From: Bhargavaea massiliensis
Lineage (GTDB): Bacteria; Bacillota; Bacilli; Bacillales_A; Planococcaceae
DNA length: 64,000 nucleotides
Direction: 5' to 3'
Assembly (NCBI RefSeq): GCF_018390575.1
Contig: NZ_JAHBCJ010000005.1
Location: 186,001-250,000 of the forward strand
The translations under genes were made by a program, and so were the position numbers. How positions within the stretch are numbered: position 1 is the first letter of the stretch; each line of letters begins with the position of its first letter. Positions 38,641 through 52,316 of the stretch are shown here, piece by piece. Under the pieces are notes generated by a model that saw only the letters and a list, made by a program, of their open reading frames with translations, searched no databases and was not told where the DNA came from.

Positions 38641-40533
38641 ATGATGGGCAAATGCGTCAAACCTTCAGACCCGGCCAGCATTCCAAAGTTTATGGACCCG
38701 CTGCCGAAGCCCCAAGTCGCGATGCCGGTACAGCACGATGACTACCCCGACGGCTCCTATTATGAGCTGGAAATGAAAGAAGGGTTGCACCGCTATCACA
38801 AGTACTTCCCCGAAACAAAAATCTGGGGGTACGACGGGCTGATCCCGGGACCGACAATCGAAGCCAGAAAAGATAAAACGACCTATGTGAAATACCTGAA
38901 CAATCTTCCGGATGAACATTTCCTCCCACTCGACCGCACCCTTCATTCATCCATTGATACAGCCGACGTCCGGACCGTCGTCCACCTCCACGGCGCGAAA
39001 GTGGACTGGGAAAGTGACGGCCATCCCGAAGCCTGGTACACGAAAAACTATGAGATGACCGGTCCGACGTTCAAACGGCAGGTGCACGCCTATACAAACC
39101 ATCAGCCCGGAGCCACCCTCTGGTATCATGACCATGCAATGTCGCTCACGCGGCTGAACGTCTATTCCGGCCTTGCAGGCTTCTACCTGCTACGCGATGC
39201 CCTGGAAGACCGCCTCAGGCTGCCTTCAGGCAAGTATGAAATCCCGATGATGATCCAGGACCGTTCGTTCAACGAAGACGGATCGCTCTTCTATCCGGAC
39301 ACACCGCCGTTCCCTGTAACGGTCCATCCTTCCATCACACCGGGTGTTCTCGGAGATACCATTGCCGTCAACGGAAAGCTCTGGCCTTATCTGAACGTGG
39401 AGCCAAGAAAATACAGGTTCCGCATTCTGAATGCTTCCAACCGTCGCGGCTACTCCCTGAGTTTATCGAACGGTGGCACCTTCCATCAGATCGGAACAGA
39501 CGGAGGCCTTCTCGAAGCGCCGGTAGAACTGGCGTCTTTTGATCTGCTGCCGGCAGAGAGGACAGATATCATCATCGACTTCTCGACGATGCAGGGCCAG
39601 ACCATCACTCTGCTAAATAATGATTCGGAGTTTCCGCTAAACGAGCATACAAGCGTCGTCATGCAGTTCTCCGTCTGTCTGCCGCTGGAAGGTGAGGACG
39701 ACAGCCAGATTCCGGAAACCCTCTATCCGGATATGGGGCTGCACACCGAGCACGCACACATCGTCCGAAACCTGCCTCTGACAGCGACGACCGATGAATA
39801 CGGCCGTCCGATGCTCATGCTAAATGACCATATGTATCATGACCCGGCATCCGAAAAGCCGTCTCTCGACAGCATCGAAATCTGGAACTTCATCAATGCG
39901 ACACCGATCCAGCACCCGATCCATCTCCACCTGATCCAGTTTAAAATCCTTGAACGGCGTCCGTTCGACAGAAATATCTTCTTAGAAACAGGTAAAATCG
40001 TGTGGACTGGTCCTGCGGAGCCCCCAAGGGAATACGAGCGCGGCTGGAAGGATGTTGTAAGAGCCGATGTAGACATGGTGACGTCGATTGCGATGCACTG
40101 GAAAGACCACGTGGGCAATTACATCTGGCACTGCCACTTCCTGGAGCACGAAGACCATGATATGATGCGTCCGATTACAATCATCGAAGACGCCCATCCG
40201 GTTCAATTGCCGCACGCCGAAGATGCCCATCCGGAAGATCCCGCTCCCGCCGAGCCGCCAACCGGCACTGCAGGACCGGAAGAACCCCCAACAACGGATG
40301 TGCCAGCCGAGGACACAGCGGGCCAGGTGACTGAAGGCACCGGTGATTCTGACGCCGGAACCACAGTTGAAGGCACGGTTGATGAAGGTTCGGAACCGGC
40401 AGTCCAAGAGGATTCCACAGACACCCTGATTGAACCTGAACAGGCAGAGGCCGGAGCAGGCCGAGTCGGCGGTTACAGGCCATGCAACTGCGCGAAATGC
40501 CGTTACGCCAGAAGTAAAAAGAAGTTTAGCTAA
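38641..40533 (+). CDS. CotA-like multicopper oxidase with long acidic tail and C-terminal cysteine motif
   Basis: This laccase-type copper oxidase resembles the B. subtilis spore-coat laccase CotA (513 residues). Three cupredoxin domains are covered, with all copper ligands visible: HLHG, WYHDHAM, HPIHLHL and HCHFLEHEDHDMM (His497, Cys498, His499, His503, axial Met508). No signal peptide is seen, as in CotA. It differs in a tail of roughly 110 residues after the third domain, rich in Glu, Asp, Pro, Thr and Gly, closing with YRPCNCAKCRYARSKKKFS. The ATG at 38641 follows GAAAGGAAAGGG. It stands alone on the plus strand between rqcH and the pyr operon. The coat role is inference. Confidence 0.9.
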   Translation: MMGKCVKPSDPASIPKFMDPLPKPQVAMPVQHDDYPDGSYYELEMKEGLHRYHKYFPETKIWGYDGLIPGPTIEARKDKTTYVKYLNNLPDEHFLPLDRTLHSSIDTADVRTVVHLHGAKVDWESDGHPEAWYTKNYEMTGPTFKRQVHAYTNHQPGATLWYHDHAMSLTRLNVYSGLAGFYLLRDALEDRLRLPSGKYEIPMMIQDRSFNEDGSLFYPDTPPFPVTVHPSITPGVLGDTIAVNGKLWPYLNVEPRKYRFRILNASNRRGYSLSLSNGGTFHQIGTDGGLLEAPVELASFDLLPAERTDIIIDFSTMQGQTITLLNNDSEFPLNEHTSVVMQFSVCLPLEGEDDSQIPETLYPDMGLHTEHAHIVRNLPLTATTDEYGRPMLMLNDHMYHDPASEKPSLDSIEIWNFINATPIQHPIHLHLIQFKILERRPFDRNIFLETGKIVWTGPAEPPREYERGWKDVVRADVDMVTSIAMHWKDHVGNYIWHCHFLEHEDHDMMRPITIIEDAHPVQLPHAEDAHPEDPAPAEPPTGTAGPEEPPTTDVPAEDTAGQVTEGTGDSDAGTTVEGTVDEGSEPAVQEDSTDTLIEPEQAEAGAGRVGGYRPCNCAKCRYARSKKKFS

Positions 40534-40580
40534 TATGAACGATGCCTGGCCGGGCTCGTGAGAAAAGCTGACAATCAGAA

Positions 40581-40616
40581 AAAACCGGTGAACGAAGAAA
40601 TCCGTTCATCGGTTTT
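40581..40616. terminator. Bidirectional terminator between the oxidase gene and pyrE
   Basis: AAAAACCGGTGAACG pairs with CGTTCATCGGTTTTT with one mismatch. T-runs on both strands let it stop the oxidase transcript (+) and the pyr operon (-). Confidence 0.85.
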
Positions 40617-40635
40617 TGCCGTTGCGGCACAAAAA

Positions 40636-41265
40636 TCAGAGCTCGCCTTTTTTCAGCTTGCCGTGCCAGTCAAGAAGCCCGGGCAGTGAACCGGCAAGAA
40701 TGGCGCCCGAGTCGGCTGCCGACTTTGCCAGGGCATCAAAGTCGGTAAGGCTGTGGTGCGATAGCCCGGCCTTATCGAAATTCTTCTCAGCTTTTTCAAG
40801 GCCGTATGTAAAGATCGATACGACTCCAAGGACTTCCGCTCCCGCTTCCTTTGCCGCGGCTGCCGCAGTCAGGCTGCTGCCGCCCGTTGAAATCAGGTCC
40901 TCGATAATAACCGTCCGGGCCCCTTCCTTCAGTTCCCCTTCGATCTGATTGCCGCGTCCGTGGCCTTTCGGCTTAGACCTGATATAGATCATCGGCTTGT
41001 CCATCAGGTCGCTCACCCAAGCGGCATGAGGGATGCCCGCGGTCGCTGTACCTGCGATCACTTCCGCTTCCGGATACTCAGTTCGGATCAATTGTGCCAG
41101 GCCCTCTGCAATGCGCTTTCGCACTGCGGGATATGACATCGTCAGGCGGTTGTCGCAATAAATCGGCGATTTAATGCCAGACGCCCATGTGAACGGTTCA
41201 TCCGGGCTGAAGCGTACGGCTCCGATTGAAAGAAGCGCTTCTGCAGTTTCTCGTTTTAGTGACAT
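40636..41265 (-). CDS. pyrE: Orotate phosphoribosyltransferase
   Basis: PyrE joins orotate to PRPP, giving OMP. The 209-residue enzyme has the PRPP loop [14 protein letters not shown] and the flexible loop [15 protein letters not shown]. It is the last gene of the pyr operon, one base after the pyrF stop codon, and is followed by a terminator. Confidence 0.97.
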   Translation of the reverse strand: MSLKRETAEALLSIGAVRFSPDEPFTWASGIKSPIYCDNRLTMSYPAVRKRIAEGLAQLIRTEYPEAEVIAGTATAGIPHAAWVSDLMDKPMIYIRSKPKGHGRGNQIEGELKEGARTVIIEDLISTGGSSLTAAAAAKEAGAEVLGVVSIFTYGLEKAEKNFDKAGLSHHSLTDFDALAKSAADSGAILAGSLPGLLDWHGKLKKGEL

Positions 41266-41266
41266 G

Positions 41267-43645
<2,379 letters not shown>

Positions 43646-43649
<4 letters not shown>

Positions 43650-46600
43650 GCATGGACCTCCTGTGCAGACTTCGCATTACGCGGAAGCATCGCCTCGGCA
43701 GAGAAAGTCATCGATTCAATCACACGGAGCACGGCCTTCGCCGTATCCATCGATGTCATGCACGGAATTCCGTTTTCGACGGATTCACGGCGGATGCGGA
43801 ATCCGTCGCGTTCAGGCTGCTTGCCTTTGGTGAGTGTGTTGATGATGAACTGGGCTTCTCCGGTCTGGATGACGTCGATCAGCGTCTTGCCTTCCCCGCC
43901 GATCTTGCCGACCGTCCTGACAGGCAGACCCGCTTCGCGGAATGTTTCCGCCGTGCCTTCCGTTGCGAGCAGCTGATAGCCGATATCCGCGAATCGGGCC
44001 GCGATGCCCGCGGCTTCTTCCTTATCCTTGTCGGAGACCGTGAAGAGGACTGTGCCGTGGTCGCGGATTTCCATGCCGGAAGCGATAAATCCTTTGTAGA
44101 GCGCTTTTTCGAACGTGTCGTCCTTGCCCATGACCTCCCCCGTCGATTTCATCTCAGGGCCAAGCGTGATGTCTACGCGTGCCAGCTTGGCGAAGCTGAA
44201 CACCGGAACTTTTACGTAAACGCCGCTGACTTGCTCCAGCAGTCCGGTCTGGTAGCCCTGAGCGGTGATCGATTCCCCTAGAATCGCCTTTGTCGCGATG
44301 TTGGCCATCGGGATACCCGTGATCTTGCTGAGGAACGGAACCGTACGGCTCGAGCGCGGGTTCACTTCGATGACGTAGACTTCGCCGTCCGCGATCACAT
44401 ACTGAATGTTCATGAGGCCGACGATGTTAAGTCCGCGTGCAAGCCGCTCCGTGTAGTCCGCCAGTGTGGCGACCTGCTTGTCCGTGAGGCTTTGCGGCGG
44501 ATAGACCGCAATGGAGTCCCCGGAGTGGACGCCTGCGCGCTCGACGTGCTCCATGATGCCCGGGATCAGGACGTTTTCGCCGTCGCAGATGGCATCGACT
44601 TCGATCTCCTTGCCCGTCAGATATCTGTCGATCAGAACCGGGTGTTCCGGGCTTGCCTCGACGGCATGCTCCATGTAGTGCCTCAGTTCCTGCTCGTTGT
44701 AGACGATTTCCATCGCGCGGCCCCCAAGGACATACGACGGGCGGACAAGCACGGGATAGCCGATGCCGCGGGCGATTTCCACTGCTCCAGGCGTGGAAAC
44801 CGCCGTTTTTCCGAGCGGCTGCGGGATGCCGAGTCCGCGGAGCGTCTCTTCGAACTTGTCTCGGCTTTCCGCGCGGTCGAGGTCTTCCAGTGTCGTACCG
44901 AGGATCTTCACTCCGCGGGCCTCCAGGGCATCTGCCAGGTTGATCGCCGTCTGGCCGCCAAATTGGACGATGACGCCTTTTGGCTGCTCGAGGTCGATGA
45001 TCGCCATGACGTCCTCGATCGTGAGCGGCTCGAAGTAGAGCTTGTCGGAGATGGAGAAGTCGGTAGAAACCGTCTCCGGGTTGTTGTTGATGATGATCGC
45101 CTCGTAGCCGGCTTCCTGGATGGCCCAGACCGAGTGGACTGTGGCATAGTCGAACTCGACGCCCTGTCCGATCCGGATCGGGCCCGAACCGAGAACGATG
45201 ACGCTTTCCTTGCCTGATTTCAGCGACTCATTTTCTTCTTCATAAGTGCCGTAGAAATAAGGCGTCTCGGATTCGAATTCTCCGGCACATGTATCGACCA
45301 TCTTGTAGACCGGCACGAGTCCTTGTTCGGTACGCCACTCGTACACATCCCGCTCCTTCGTCTCCCAGAGTTCGGCGATGGTGCGGTCTGCGAAGCCCAT
45401 GCGTTTCGCTTTGCGGGCGACCGTGCGGTCAAACGGGTTTTCCCTGAGCGAGTTTTCGTAGGCCACGATCTTTTCGAGCTTGTTCAGGAAGAAGAAGTCG
45501 ATCTTGCTCCACTCATGGATCTCTTCCACCGTGACTCCGCGGCGAAGCGCCTCGCCGATGAAGAACAGGCGCTCATCGCCCGCGCGGCGGATGCGCTTTT
45601 CGATCCATTCCATCGAGAGGTCTTCCCCGTGCTTCAGATTCAGGTGGTAAAGGCCTGTCTCAAGGGAACGCACGGCTTTCAGAATGGCTTCCTCGAATGT
45701 TCTGCCGATGGACATGACTTCCCCGGTCGCCTTCATCTGCGTGCCCAGGTTTCGCTTTGCGCTTTCAAACTTGTCGAACGGCCAGCGAGGGATCTTCGCG
45801 ACGATGTAGTCGATCGTCGGTTCGAAGCAGGCATAGGTCTGTCCCGTCACCGGGTTCATCATCTCATCCAGTGTCAGACCGACTGCAATTTTGGATGCGA
45901 GCTTTGCAATCGGATAGCCCGTCGCTTTAGAGGCAAGAGCGGACGATCGGCTGACACGCGGGTTGACTTCGATCGCGTAGAAGTTGAAGCTGTCCGGGTC
46001 GAGCGCCAGCTGGACGTTGCAGCCGCCCTCGATTCCAAGCGCACGGATGATGTTGAGCGACACGTTCCGGAGCATCTGGACTTCACGGTCGGACAGTGTC
46101 TGGACAGGTGCCACGACGATCGAGTCGCCGGTGTGGATCCCGACCGGGTCGAAGTTTTCCATGCTGCAGACAACAATGGCATTGTCCGCGGAGTCGCGCA
46201 TCACTTCGAATTCGATCTCTTTAAAGCCTGCGATCGACTTTTCGAGGAGACACTGGCTGACCGGGCTGTACTTCAGGCCGCTCGCGACAATCTCTTCAAG
46301 TTCCTTGTCGTCGTGGCAGATGCCGCCGCCCGTGCCGCCGAGCGTAAATGCCGGGCGCACGATGACCGGATAGCCGATTTCCGCAACGAACGCCTTTGCT
46401 TCCTCAAGATTATGGATGATGTCGCTTTCCGGTACCGGTACGTCCAGTTCGTTCATGAGGGAGCGGAACAGCTCGCGGTCCTCGGCTTTGTTGATGGCGT
46501 CCAGCTTCGTGCCGAGCACTTCGATGCCGAGTTCATCCAGAATTCCCGACTTGTCCAGATCGATGGCCATATTGAGGCCGGTCTGGCCGCCGAGTGTCGG

Positions 46601-46861
46601 CAGGATCGCGTCAGGACGCTCCTTGCGGATGATCCGGGAGACAAATTCCAGGGAAATCGGTTCAATGTATACCTTATCCGCAATCTCCGTGTCGGTCATA
46701 ATCGTTGCCGGGTTGGAGTTGATGAGGATCACCCGGTACCCTTCTTCTTTCAGGGAGAGGCAGGCCTGTGTTCCGGCATAGTCGAACTCTGCGGCCTGGC
46801 CGATGACGATTGGCCCGGAACCGATGACGAGGATCGTTTCAATATCTGTGCGTTTAGGCAT
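43646..46861 (-). CDS. pyrAB: Carbamoyl-phosphate synthase large subunit (pyrimidine-linked)
   Basis: The large subunit makes carbamoyl phosphate from bicarbonate, ammonia and two ATP. At 1071 residues it matches the B. subtilis length and shows both ATP-grasp halves ([39 protein letters not shown]), the oligomerisation region between them and the C-terminal allosteric domain ([16 protein letters not shown]). The ATG at 46861 overlaps pyrAA by 8 nt. No catalytic residue looks altered, in contrast to the small subunit. Confidence 0.97.
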
Positions 46862-47960
46862 TGGCGATGATCTCCTTTCCGTTGTGGCGCTCCATGATGT
46901 CGATAAACCGGTCGAACAGATGGTTGGAATCCTCCGGTCCCGGAGAAGCTTCGGGATCGAATTGGACGGAGAATGCCGCATGTGTCTCATGGGCAAGTCC
47001 CTCGACCGTGCCGTCATTAAGAGCGACATGGGTCACGGTCAGGCCTGTCCCTTCGAGAGAGTCCCGGTCCACCGCGTACTGGTGGTTTTGGGAAGTGATT
47101 TCCGTACGGCCCGTTTGCAGGTCTTTCACGGGATGGTTGCCGCCGTGATGGCCGAAGCGCATCTTGAATGTCTTCGCCCCGCAGCTGATGGCAAGCAGCT
47201 CGTGGCCGAGGTTGATGCCGAAGACTGGAACTTTTCCGAGCACTTCGCGGATAAAGGCAGGCGCTTCTTGAACATCTTCCGGATTGCCAGGCCCGTTCGA
47301 AAGAAGGATTCCATCCGGATGCCAGGCGAGCACGTCCTCGGCAGAAGTATCGTAAGGAACGACCAGGACATCGCAGCCGCGCTTATTCAGCTCGCGGAGA
47401 ATGCCGTGCTTCATTCCGTAGTCTACGACGGCCACTCGCTTGCCGCGGCCCGGACTCGGGTAAGGACGTTTGGTCGAGACGGCTTCGACGAGGCCCGGTG
47501 CCATTTCGGAGGCCGCCAGCACCTGAAGTGCTGTATTCAGATCAACATCCTTTCCGGCTTCGGTGAGCATTCCCTTCATCGTGCCTTTTTTGCGGATGAT
47601 GCGGGTCAGTTTACGGGTATCGATCTCGGATATCCCGGGAATGCTACGCTTTTGCATGAAGGAGGAGAGCGTTTCGTCACAGCGGAAATTCGACGGCTGC
47701 TCCTCGATTTCGCGGACCGCGAGTGCGCCGAGGTTCAGGTCGACCGATTCGGAGTCATCGCGGTTCACCCCGTAGTTGCCGATGAGCGGGTAGGTCATGA
47801 CAAGAATCACGCCCGTATTGGACGGGTTCGTCAGTGCTTCCTGGTAGCCGCTCATGCTGGTCGTGAAGACGACTTCGCCGACCATGCCGCGGTCCGCTCC
47901 GAACGCCTCTCCCTCAAATACCGTACCGTCTTCAAGAATCAGATATCGCTTTTTTGTCAT
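46854..47960 (-). CDS. pyrAA: Carbamoyl-phosphate synthase small subunit with substituted glutaminase triad
   Basis: Normally this subunit hydrolyses glutamine and channels ammonia to PyrAB. The 368-residue protein keeps the N-terminal CPS domain ([25 protein letters not shown]) and the class-I amidotransferase fold ([31 protein letters not shown]). However, the nucleophile motif GICLGHQ reads GINLGHE (Asn250; AAC codon at 47213-47211), and the catalytic His motif YHPEASPG reads FDPEASPG (Asp335; GAT at 46958-46956). Glu337 is kept. The glutaminase should therefore be inactive. The frame is intact and well conserved, arguing against simple decay. The ATG at 47960 follows AGGAGG and overlaps pyrC (ATGA). 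Confidence 0.95.
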   Translation of the reverse strand: MTKKRYLILEDGTVFEGEAFGADRGMVGEVVFTTSMSGYQEALTNPSNTGVILVMTYPLIGNYGVNRDDSESVDLNLGALAVREIEEQPSNFRCDETLSSFMQKRSIPGISEIDTRKLTRIIRKKGTMKGMLTEAGKDVDLNTALQVLAASEMAPGLVEAVSTKRPYPSPGRGKRVAVVDYGMKHGILRELNKRGCDVLVVPYDTSAEDVLAWHPDGILLSNGPGNPEDVQEAPAFIREVLGKVPVFGINLGHELLAISCGAKTFKMRFGHHGGNHPVKDLQTGRTEITSQNHQYAVDRDSLEGTGLTVTHVALNDGTVEGLAHETHAAFSVQFDPEASPGPEDSNHLFDRFIDIMERHNGKEIIANA

Positions 47961-49237
47961 TGTTGACCCTCCTGCCAAACGATGTTGCCGCCGAAGATCG
48001 TCATGACCGGCCAGCCTTTGCATGAGCGGCCTCCGAACGGAGTGTTCTTTCCTTTTGATGCAAATGTTTCAGGTTCAATTGTTTTTTCCTTTTCAAGGTC
48101 GATCAGGACAAGGTCAGCTGGCAGCCCTTCCGCGATTCGGCCGTATCCGAGGCCGAACACATCCGCCGGCTTTTCAGACAGCCAGTCCGTCAGCTGCTTG
48201 AGCGTCCACTTGCCTGTCTCGACGAAGTTCGTGTAGAGCAGCGGGAAAGCCGTCTCGAGGCCCGTGATGCCGAACGGTGCCTTTTCCATCCCGGCCGCCT
48301 TTTCTTCAGCGGTATGCGGGGCGTGGTCCGTGGCGATCACATCGATCGTGCCGTCGAGCAGCCCTTCGTGAAGGGCTTCCAGATCTTCCTGTGCGCGGAG
48401 CGGCGGATTCATCTTCCAGTTTGCATCATCGCCCGGAATGTCGTCTTCCGTCAGCAACAGATGGTGGGGCGTGACTTCCGCCGTCACCCGGATGCCTGCC
48501 GCCTTCGCGTCCCGGATTGTCCTCACAGACTCCTTCGTGCTCACATGGCAAACGTGATAGTGCGCGCCGGCCGCCTCTGCCAGAAGGACATCCCTTGAGA
48601 TATGGACGGATTCAGCAATCGACGGGATGCCCGGGATGCCGAGCTCCCTGCTCCGCTTGCCGTCATGCATGGCGCCGCCATAGATGAGCGTGTTATCTTC
48701 GCAGTGCGCCACGACCGGCATGCCGAGCCCCGCCGCATCCCGCATCGCCTCGTACATCATGCCCGCCGACTGGACGCCGACGCCGTCGTCTGTAAAGGCG
48801 AATGCGCCGTTTTGCTCCAACTCCGCCATGTCTGTCCGTTCCTTGCCTGCTTCGCGGATGGTGATCGACGCATAAGGCAGCACCCGGACCCGAGCGTTTT
48901 CTTCGATGAGCTCGTTGACCTTGCCGATGTTTTCCGCCGAGTCCGGGACAGGCCTCGTGTTCGGCATTGCACAGATGGTCGTGAATCCGCCGCGCGCCGC
49001 CGCTTCCGTGCCCGTGCGGATCGTCTCTTTATTCTCGCCCCCCGGTTCACGCAGATGGACGTGCACATCGATCAGTCCCGGCGCGGCAAACCGTCCGCCT
49101 CCGTCGACGATCTCATGGCCTTCCTTAGGCAGTTCGTGCCCGATTTCCTTGAACAGGCCGTCTTCAATCAGGATTTCCCCATTCTTGAGTGTCCCGTTTT
49201 CATCCAGCATCCGGATGTTACTGATCAATGTGCCCAT
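47957..49237 (-). CDS. pyrC: Dihydroorotase
   Basis: PyrC cyclises carbamoyl-aspartate to dihydroorotate. The 426-residue metal-dependent amidohydrolase has [10 protein letters not shown], the metal-site [14 protein letters not shown] and [10 protein letters not shown]. It starts one base after the pyrB stop codon and overlaps pyrAA by 4 nt. Confidence 0.97.
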   Translation of the reverse strand: MGTLISNIRMLDENGTLKNGEILIEDGLFKEIGHELPKEGHEIVDGGGRFAAPGLIDVHVHLREPGGENKETIRTGTEAAARGGFTTICAMPNTRPVPDSAENIGKVNELIEENARVRVLPYASITIREAGKERTDMAELEQNGAFAFTDDGVGVQSAGMMYEAMRDAAGLGMPVVAHCEDNTLIYGGAMHDGKRSRELGIPGIPSIAESVHISRDVLLAEAAGAHYHVCHVSTKESVRTIRDAKAAGIRVTAEVTPHHLLLTEDDIPGDDANWKMNPPLRAQEDLEALHEGLLDGTIDVIATDHAPHTAEEKAAGMEKAPFGITGLETAFPLLYTNFVETGKWTLKQLTDWLSEKPADVFGLGYGRIAEGLPADLVLIDLEKEKTIEPETFASKGKNTPFGGRSCKGWPVMTIFGGNIVWQEGQQ

Positions 49238-49238
49238 C

Positions 49239-50117
49239 TTAATCTCTCCCCTTCAATATCGATTCGAGTACTGCCATCCTCACATAGACCCCGTTCTCCA
49301 CTTGCCGGAAAATTCTGGAGCGGCTATGTTCAACCAGTTCATCGGCAATTTCCACGCCCCGGTTGACGGGTGCCGGATGCATAATGATCGCGTCTTTCTT
49401 CATCCGTTCCACACGCTCTACCGTCAGCCCGTAACGGTTGTGGTAATCTTCGGCAGAAAACGACCCGTCTCCGCTGTGCCGTTCGTGCTGGACGCGGAGC
49501 AGCATCACTGCGTCGCTGTCCGGAAGAACGTCTTCCCAATCTTCAACCGAGTTGAAATCGCCTTGCCATTCAGGCGGACAGAGAATCCGGACGTCTGCTC
49601 CGAACATTTTGAGCGCGTCCCTGCCGGACTTGGCCACCCTGCTGTGCGAGACGTCACCGGCAATGGTCACCTTCAGTCCTTCCAAAGTGCCGAACTCCTC
49701 ACGCAGTGTGAACAGGTCGAGCAGCGTCTGTGTCGGGTGCTGGGCGGAACCGTCTCCCGCATTGATGATCGCCACAGAAGTCCGGCCCTCCAATTCTTTA
49801 TAGAAGCGGTCCTCCGGATGCCGGATCACAAGCGCATCAAGGCCGATTGCTTCCAGTGTACGAACCGTGTCGTAGAGGGTCTCTCCCTTCAGCGTGCTCG
49901 AGAACCCCGCTTCAAAGGGGATGACTTCAAGACCGAGCCTCCTCTCCGCCATTTCGAAACTTATCTTGGTGCGTGTGCTCGGTTCGAAAAACAGATTGCT
50001 GATGTAATGGGTCCGGCCGATTTCCGGCACGGCCCCGCACCTCAGTTCCGCCGCTCTGTCGAGAATGCGGCTGATCCCATCCATCCCAAGCCGTGTGATT
50101 GATAGCAGGTGGTCCAT
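49239..50117 (-). CDS. pyrB: Aspartate carbamoyltransferase catalytic subunit
   Basis: PyrB condenses carbamoyl phosphate with aspartate. The 292-residue protein has the carbamoyl-phosphate loop [26 protein letters not shown] and [10 protein letters not shown]. No regulatory subunit gene is present, as usual in Bacillales. It follows a PyrR-type attenuator. Confidence 0.97.
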   Translation of the reverse strand: MDHLLSITRLGMDGISRILDRAAELRCGAVPEIGRTHYISNLFFEPSTRTKISFEMAERRLGLEVIPFEAGFSSTLKGETLYDTVRTLEAIGLDALVIRHPEDRFYKELEGRTSVAIINAGDGSAQHPTQTLLDLFTLREEFGTLEGLKVTIAGDVSHSRVAKSGRDALKMFGADVRILCPPEWQGDFNSVEDWEDVLPDSDAVMLLRVQHERHSGDGSFSAEDYHNRYGLTVERVERMKKDAIIMHPAPVNRGVEIADELVEHSRSRIFRQVENGVYVRMAVLESILKGRD

Positions 50118-50248
50118 GATGACAGTCCTCCTTATGTAAAAAGAGCCTTTCCGGGTTTTGGAAAGGCTCTTTTCGCTTCGGTGGATACACGTATCCCGTC
50201 TGCGGCAAAAGGGCCTTTCCGTATCTCCCGGATACAGTTAAAAGGCGG
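50118..50248 (-). promoter_or_regulatory. PyrR-dependent transcription attenuator ahead of pyrB
   Basis: The minus strand has a PyrR-binding-loop-like ATCCGGGAGAT near 50233, then a strong terminator: GGAAAGGCTCTTTT (50160-50173 on the plus strand) pairing with AAAAAGAGCCTTTCC (50138-50152), ending in TTTTTACAT just before the pyrB ribosome-binding site. In the known mechanism, UMP-loaded PyrR stabilises the anti-antiterminator and favours termination. Confidence 0.8.
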
Positions 50249-51535
50249 TTATTCGATTTCGCCCGCTTCGCTTCCTTCCGGCTTGCCCGGCAAGAGCAGG
50301 TTGAGCACTACCCCAAGGATGGCGGCGAGCGCCATGCCCTCGATTTTGAACGTTTCGCTGATTTCGATAGCCGCTCCTCCGATTCCCGTCACGAGAATGA
50401 CAGAGGCGATCACCAAGTTGCGCTGCTTGTCGAAGTCGATGCCGTGCTCGACCAGCATGCGGAGACCGGAGGAAGCGATGATCCCGAACAGCAGGATGGA
50501 GATGCCCCCGAGCACCGCCTGCGGGATGGTGGCAATCAGTGCCATCAGTTTGCCAAGGAAAGAGAACAGGATTGCCAGTACCGCCGCCCCGAAAATAACG
50601 TGGATGCTGAACACCCTTGTCAGCGCGAGGACGCCGATGTTCTCTCCGTAGGTCGTCTTTGGCGGGCCGCCGACCAGCCCGCTAAAGAATGTTCCGAGCC
50701 CGTCGCCGAGAAGCGAGCGGTGGAGGCCCGGCTCCCTGATGAAGTTCCTGTCCACAATCCGGCCGAGTACCAGCTGATGGCCGATATGCTCGGAAATCGT
50801 CACGATCGCGATCGGCACCATGACTGCGAGAAGCGTTCCCGTCACTTGGAATTCGTAATGCACACCAGGCACGATAAAGTCCGGAAGCGCAAACCAGTCT
50901 GCTTCTCTGACCGGTGAAAAATCAATGATTCCGATAGCGGCCGAATAGACGTATCCGGTGACGATCCCGATCAGGACCGGCATGAGGCTCACCAGCCCCT
51001 TAAAGAAGATGATGCAGATGACGGCTGTTGCAAGCGTCACGATCGCGGCCGAGAAATGAAGAAAGCTGTATGTGCTTTCCCCGTTCACCTCGATGGTGCT
51101 TGCCATGCCGACCGCAGTCGGAGCAAGCGCCAGGCCGATGACCATGATGACCGGCCCGACGACGATCGGCGGCAGGAGCCGCATGATCCACCGGTGCCCC
51201 GTTTTCCAGATCAGGAGCGAAACGAGCGCGTAGACCAGGGAGACAAACAAACTGCCGATCATGGCGCTGCCGATGCCTCCCGCCTGTGTCGCCACCTGGA
51301 TCGGAATGATGAACGCGAACGAAGAGCCGAGATATGCCGGGACTTTGAATCCGGTCACCAGGATAAATACGATGGTTGCGATCCCGCTTGTCAAAAGCGC
51401 GATTGCCGGACTGAGTCCGACAAGCTGTGGAACGAGGATCGTCGCCCCGAACATCGCGAACATATGCTGTAGGCTGAGTGTCAGAAGCCTGCCATTTGAC
51501 GGCTTATCCTGGATGTCGAGTACTGCGTTTGCCAT
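50249..51535 (-). CDS. pyrP: Uracil permease
   Basis: PyrP imports uracil by proton symport in the cytoplasmic membrane. The 428-residue NCS2-family protein has about 12-14 hydrophobic segments, starts with the cytosolic LDIQDKPSNG, and contains the family region SEHIGHQLVLGRIVDRNF and PKTTYGENIGVLALTRV. Unlike B. subtilis, only 35 bp separate it from pyrR, with no attenuator in between. Confidence 0.95.
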   Translation of the reverse strand: MANAVLDIQDKPSNGRLLTLSLQHMFAMFGATILVPQLVGLSPAIALLTSGIATIVFILVTGFKVPAYLGSSFAFIIPIQVATQAGGIGSAMIGSLFVSLVYALVSLLIWKTGHRWIMRLLPPIVVGPVIMVIGLALAPTAVGMASTIEVNGESTYSFLHFSAAIVTLATAVICIIFFKGLVSLMPVLIGIVTGYVYSAAIGIIDFSPVREADWFALPDFIVPGVHYEFQVTGTLLAVMVPIAIVTISEHIGHQLVLGRIVDRNFIREPGLHRSLLGDGLGTFFSGLVGGPPKTTYGENIGVLALTRVFSIHVIFGAAVLAILFSFLGKLMALIATIPQAVLGGISILLFGIIASSGLRMLVEHGIDFDKQRNLVIASVILVTGIGGAAIEISETFKIEGMALAAILGVVLNLLLPGKPEGSEAGEIE

Positions 51536-51570
51536 GCTTCAAGCTCTCCATTCTAAGAAAGAAATTGCCA

Positions 51571-52280
<710 letters not shown>

Positions 52281-52287
52281 CTGACTC

Positions 52288-52316
52288 ACTATACACCTGC
52301 GGCGGGAGGGTGTCAA
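52288..52316 (-). promoter_or_regulatory. Predicted strong sigma-A promoter of the pyr operon
   Basis: A perfect TTGACA (52316-52311) and TATAGT (52293-52288) are 17 bp apart. The -35 box overlaps the end of rluD, whose stop codon is at 52313. Confidence 0.85.

Noticed and set aside
38905-40533. Several minus-strand frames over the oxidase gene
   Set aside because: They lie opposite a gene with all copper ligands in frame and have no recognisable product.
45323-46870. 515-codon plus-strand open frame opposite pyrAB
   Set aside because: It is antisense to a fully conserved gene, and its composition is what GC-rich complementary coding produces. No family resemblance and no start signals.
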